Shown piece by piece: positions 62,555 through 64,000 of a DNA stretch of 64,000 bases. Position 1 is the stretch's first letter, and every line of letters starts with the position of its first letter. The translations under genes were made by a program, and so were the position numbers. This DNA is from Algoriphagus chordae. Its GTDB lineage: Bacteria; Bacteroidota; Bacteroidia; Cytophagales; Cyclobacteriaceae. The DNA lies in NCBI RefSeq assembly GCF_003254055.1, contig NZ_QKZT01000005.1, positions 62,001-126,000 of the forward strand. Direction: 5' to 3'. The notes under the pieces are model-generated. The model worked only from the letters and a program-made list of their open reading frames with translations. It ran no database searches and was not told where the DNA came from.

Positions 62555-63033
62555 ACCAACTGATCGTTTACTTCTAAGGTTTTTTCGTATTTATCTACCT
62601 GCACGCCAAATTTCCTTAAGAACTCCACTCCTTCGTCAGATCCTATCCCCTTGTATTCTGCATAGGAGAATAAGAAAATCACTCTTGAAATACCCATAGA
62701 GAAAATTATTCTAGCACAGGCCAAACAGGGAGATAGAGTCACAAAGAGTGTGGAGCCTTCCACTGCTGTATTGTTTTTCACAGCATAAAGAATGGCATTT
62801 TGCTCCGCATGAAGCGCAAGCGAACAACTACCCTTGCTATCACGAGCACAACCATTCACTGGAAATTCTACGTCACAATTGTGGGTGCCGGCCGGAGGGC
62901 CATTATATCCTATGGAAATAATTCGAGTGTCTTTGGTGAGAACAGCTCCCACATGCTTCTTGATACAATGCGATCGCTTGGCTAAATTAACAGCCAACTC
63001 CATGAAAATATCATCAAAATCAGGTCTATTCAT
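62551..63033 (-). CDS. dCMP deaminase family protein
   Basis: The 160-residue protein is a cytidine/deoxycytidylate deaminase: HAEQNAIL supplies the zinc His and the proton-shuttle Glu, and PCLACA the two zinc Cys. An extra pair (HNCDVEF and C-x-n HCIKKH) matches the second zinc site of dCMP deaminases. It turns dCMP into dUMP for dTTP synthesis. A good minus-strand promoter lies at 63049-63081. Confidence 0.9.
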   Translation of the reverse strand: MNRPDFDDIFMELAVNLAKRSHCIKKHVGAVLTKDTRIISIGYNGPPAGTHNCDVEFPVNGCARDSKGSCSLALHAEQNAILYAVKNNTAVEGSTLFVTLSPCLACARIIFSMGISRVIFLFSYAEYKGIGSDEGVEFLRKFGVQVDKYEKTLEVNDQLV

Positions 63034-63048
63034 AGTTTATACTTTGGG

Positions 63049-63081
63049 CAAAAGTAGCATTTGATAAGGAAGACAAACAAA
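63049..63081 (-). promoter_or_regulatory. Promoter of the dCMP deaminase gene
   Basis: Read on the minus strand, TTTG (63078-63081) is followed after 21 bases by TACTTTTG (63049-63056), an exact match to TAnnTTTG. The start point would lie about 8 bases before the ATG at 63033. Confidence 0.65.
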
Positions 63082-63171
63082 ATTTCTCGAATAATAGCGG
63101 GAAGTTTTTCGTTAAATAGTAAATTCTAACCTTCAAGTACATGCCACGTTTAGGATTGAAAAGCTAAAATA

Positions 63172-63750
63172 ATGAATCGTATACAGCCAAGTCAACTCAT
63201 CACTACCCTTGTGATTTTGATCACAATGAGCTCATGCAGTGCCATTGAGATTTTTGAGGAGAATAATGAAATGCCCCTTAAAAAACCTTACAAATCATTT
63301 GTGATTATTAATCAGGAAGTTGGTATGAGGGGTTTTTCTTCTCAATTCATAGATACCCAAGTGCAAATTCATTTGAAGGAAGCCCTAGAATCTCAAGGAT
63401 TGATTTATGATAAAACTACGCCTGAGCTTGTCATTCGATATACATCAAACGAAGATCCTAGAAAAAGAGATAGTTACCAAAACAATAATCCATACCCATA
63501 CTGGGGATATAGAGTTTGGGATCCCTGGATGTACAATCCTTACTTTAACAACCAAAGTAATGTCAAGACAAGTACCTACGAATTGGTACAAGTAATTGTA
63601 GATTTCATAGACCAAAAAGAAGATAAGTTATTAATGACCTTAACAGGAGTCACTGAAGTCAGCAATCAAAAAACTAAGAGTAAGAAAGTTTTGAAAACCA
63701 CCGACAAAATCATAGAATACTTCCTCTATAAAGTCAAGGACAGCCAATAA
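63172..63750 (+). CDS. DUF4136 lipoprotein
   Basis: The 192-residue protein has a lipoprotein signal with the lipobox TMSSC near residue 20 and a DUF4136-type body: SFVIINQEVGMRGFSSQ, IHLKEALESQGL and PELVIRY. A Tyr/Trp-rich loop (NNPYPYWGYRVWDPW) is typical of the family. The function is unknown; it sits in the envelope. It appears monocistronic. Confidence 0.82.
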   Translation: MNRIQPSQLITTLVILITMSSCSAIEIFEENNEMPLKKPYKSFVIINQEVGMRGFSSQFIDTQVQIHLKEALESQGLIYDKTTPELVIRYTSNEDPRKRDSYQNNNPYPYWGYRVWDPWMYNPYFNNQSNVKTSTYELVQVIVDFIDQKEDKLLMTLTGVTEVSNQKTKSKKVLKTTDKIIEYFLYKVKDSQ

Positions 63751-63888
63751 TCCTATACAGCATTTTTTCAGTTGTGCACTGCACATTCCCGGCAGAAATA
63801 CAAAACTTAGAAATATGAAGTAATTCCGGAGGATTCTACCGATTCCAATATGATTTTATAATAGTTTGTTGTCTTATTTGGCAAAATA

Positions 63889-63919
63889 TTTGTAAAATAT
63901 TAATTACCTAGTACTTTTG
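63889..63919 (+). promoter_or_regulatory. Promoter of the response regulator gene
   Basis: TTTG (63889-63892), a 19-base spacer and TACTTTTG (63912-63919) match the Bacteroidota consensus exactly. The start point is expected near 63926, about 36 bases before ATG 63962. Confidence 0.75.
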
Positions 63920-63961
63920 TATTAGTAATACTGCATTTCAACCACTTATTTTTGCATTTCG

Positions 63962-64000
63962 ATGTTAACCATTGTCTTAATTGATGACGACCCTATCAGT
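63962..64000 (+). CDS. Start of a response regulator (partial)
   Basis: The 13 visible codons read MLTIVLIDDDPIS. The hydrophobic first strand followed by three acidic residues is the standard opening of a receiver (CheY-like) domain. The output domain lies beyond the window. The promoter directly upstream supports the start. Confidence 0.7.
   Translation, partial: MLTIVLIDDDPIS

Overview
The window looks like a chromosomal segment of a Bacteroidota member, most likely order Cytophagales near Algoriphagus/Cyclobacteriaceae. The signs are Bacteroidota-type promoters (TTTG, 19-21 bases, TAnnTTTG), many signal-peptide and lipobox proteins typical of the phylum, Tat-exported Gfo/Idh/MocA and TIM-barrel sugar enzymes, DUF6807, DUF3472, DUF4230, DUF4136 and SatD families, and an acyl-lipid-type desaturase. 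The taxon is an inference from gene content; no rRNA or tRNA gene was seen.

Positions 1-16243 form an AT-rich defence island. Ten minus-strand genes run from 15594 down to 2072, and a convergent plus-strand gene at 192-1892 faces them. The parts suggest a DNA phosphorothioation (Dnd-like) system of unusual make-up: a cysteine desulfurase fused to a four-helix membrane domain, a DndC-like PAPS-reductase-family protein, a DUF4007 protein, a 1071-residue ATPase of the BrxC/PglY type, a GHKL ATPase, a GIY-YIG-like nuclease, a DndD-like zinc-hook ATPase, a PLD-nuclease/helicase and three small unknowns. The membrane and desulfurase domains join at a run of ten A, where either other reading frame stops at once. 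A decayed gene marks the island edge at 15826-16243.

Positions 16431-34188 hold housekeeping and stress genes. They include an alpha/beta hydrolase, a Cys-rich copper-storage-like protein, a four-gene DNA ligase repair cassette (exonuclease, ligase, Lhr-like helicase, PdeM), a large lipoprotein cytochrome c with a discoidin-like domain, a fatty acid desaturase, a CsbD-like protein, a cupin and an AraC regulator. An imperfect 60-base repeat lies upstream of both the hydrolase and the AraC gene.

Positions 34927-43687 carry a DUF3472 protein, a BamA-like barrel, a mutarotase-like protein, msrA-msrB, an SDR protein and an exported sugar-degradation trio (DUF6807, TIM barrel, Gfo/Idh/MocA). Positions 43965-52320 are mostly plus-strand genes. 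Three identical 18-base palindromes with an exact 28-base period stand directly in front of satD, which leads satD-DUF3307-BASS transporter-acyltransferase. Then follow hppD, DUF502, topoisomerase IB, an MscS channel and a YihY protein.

Positions 52317-64000 contain a porin-like barrel, a GH2 glycosidase, a phosphohexomutase, the ergothioneine pair egtD/egtB, an aspartoacylase-like protein, murB, a dCMP-deaminase-family protein, a DUF4136 lipoprotein and the first 13 codons of a response regulator behind a near-perfect promoter.
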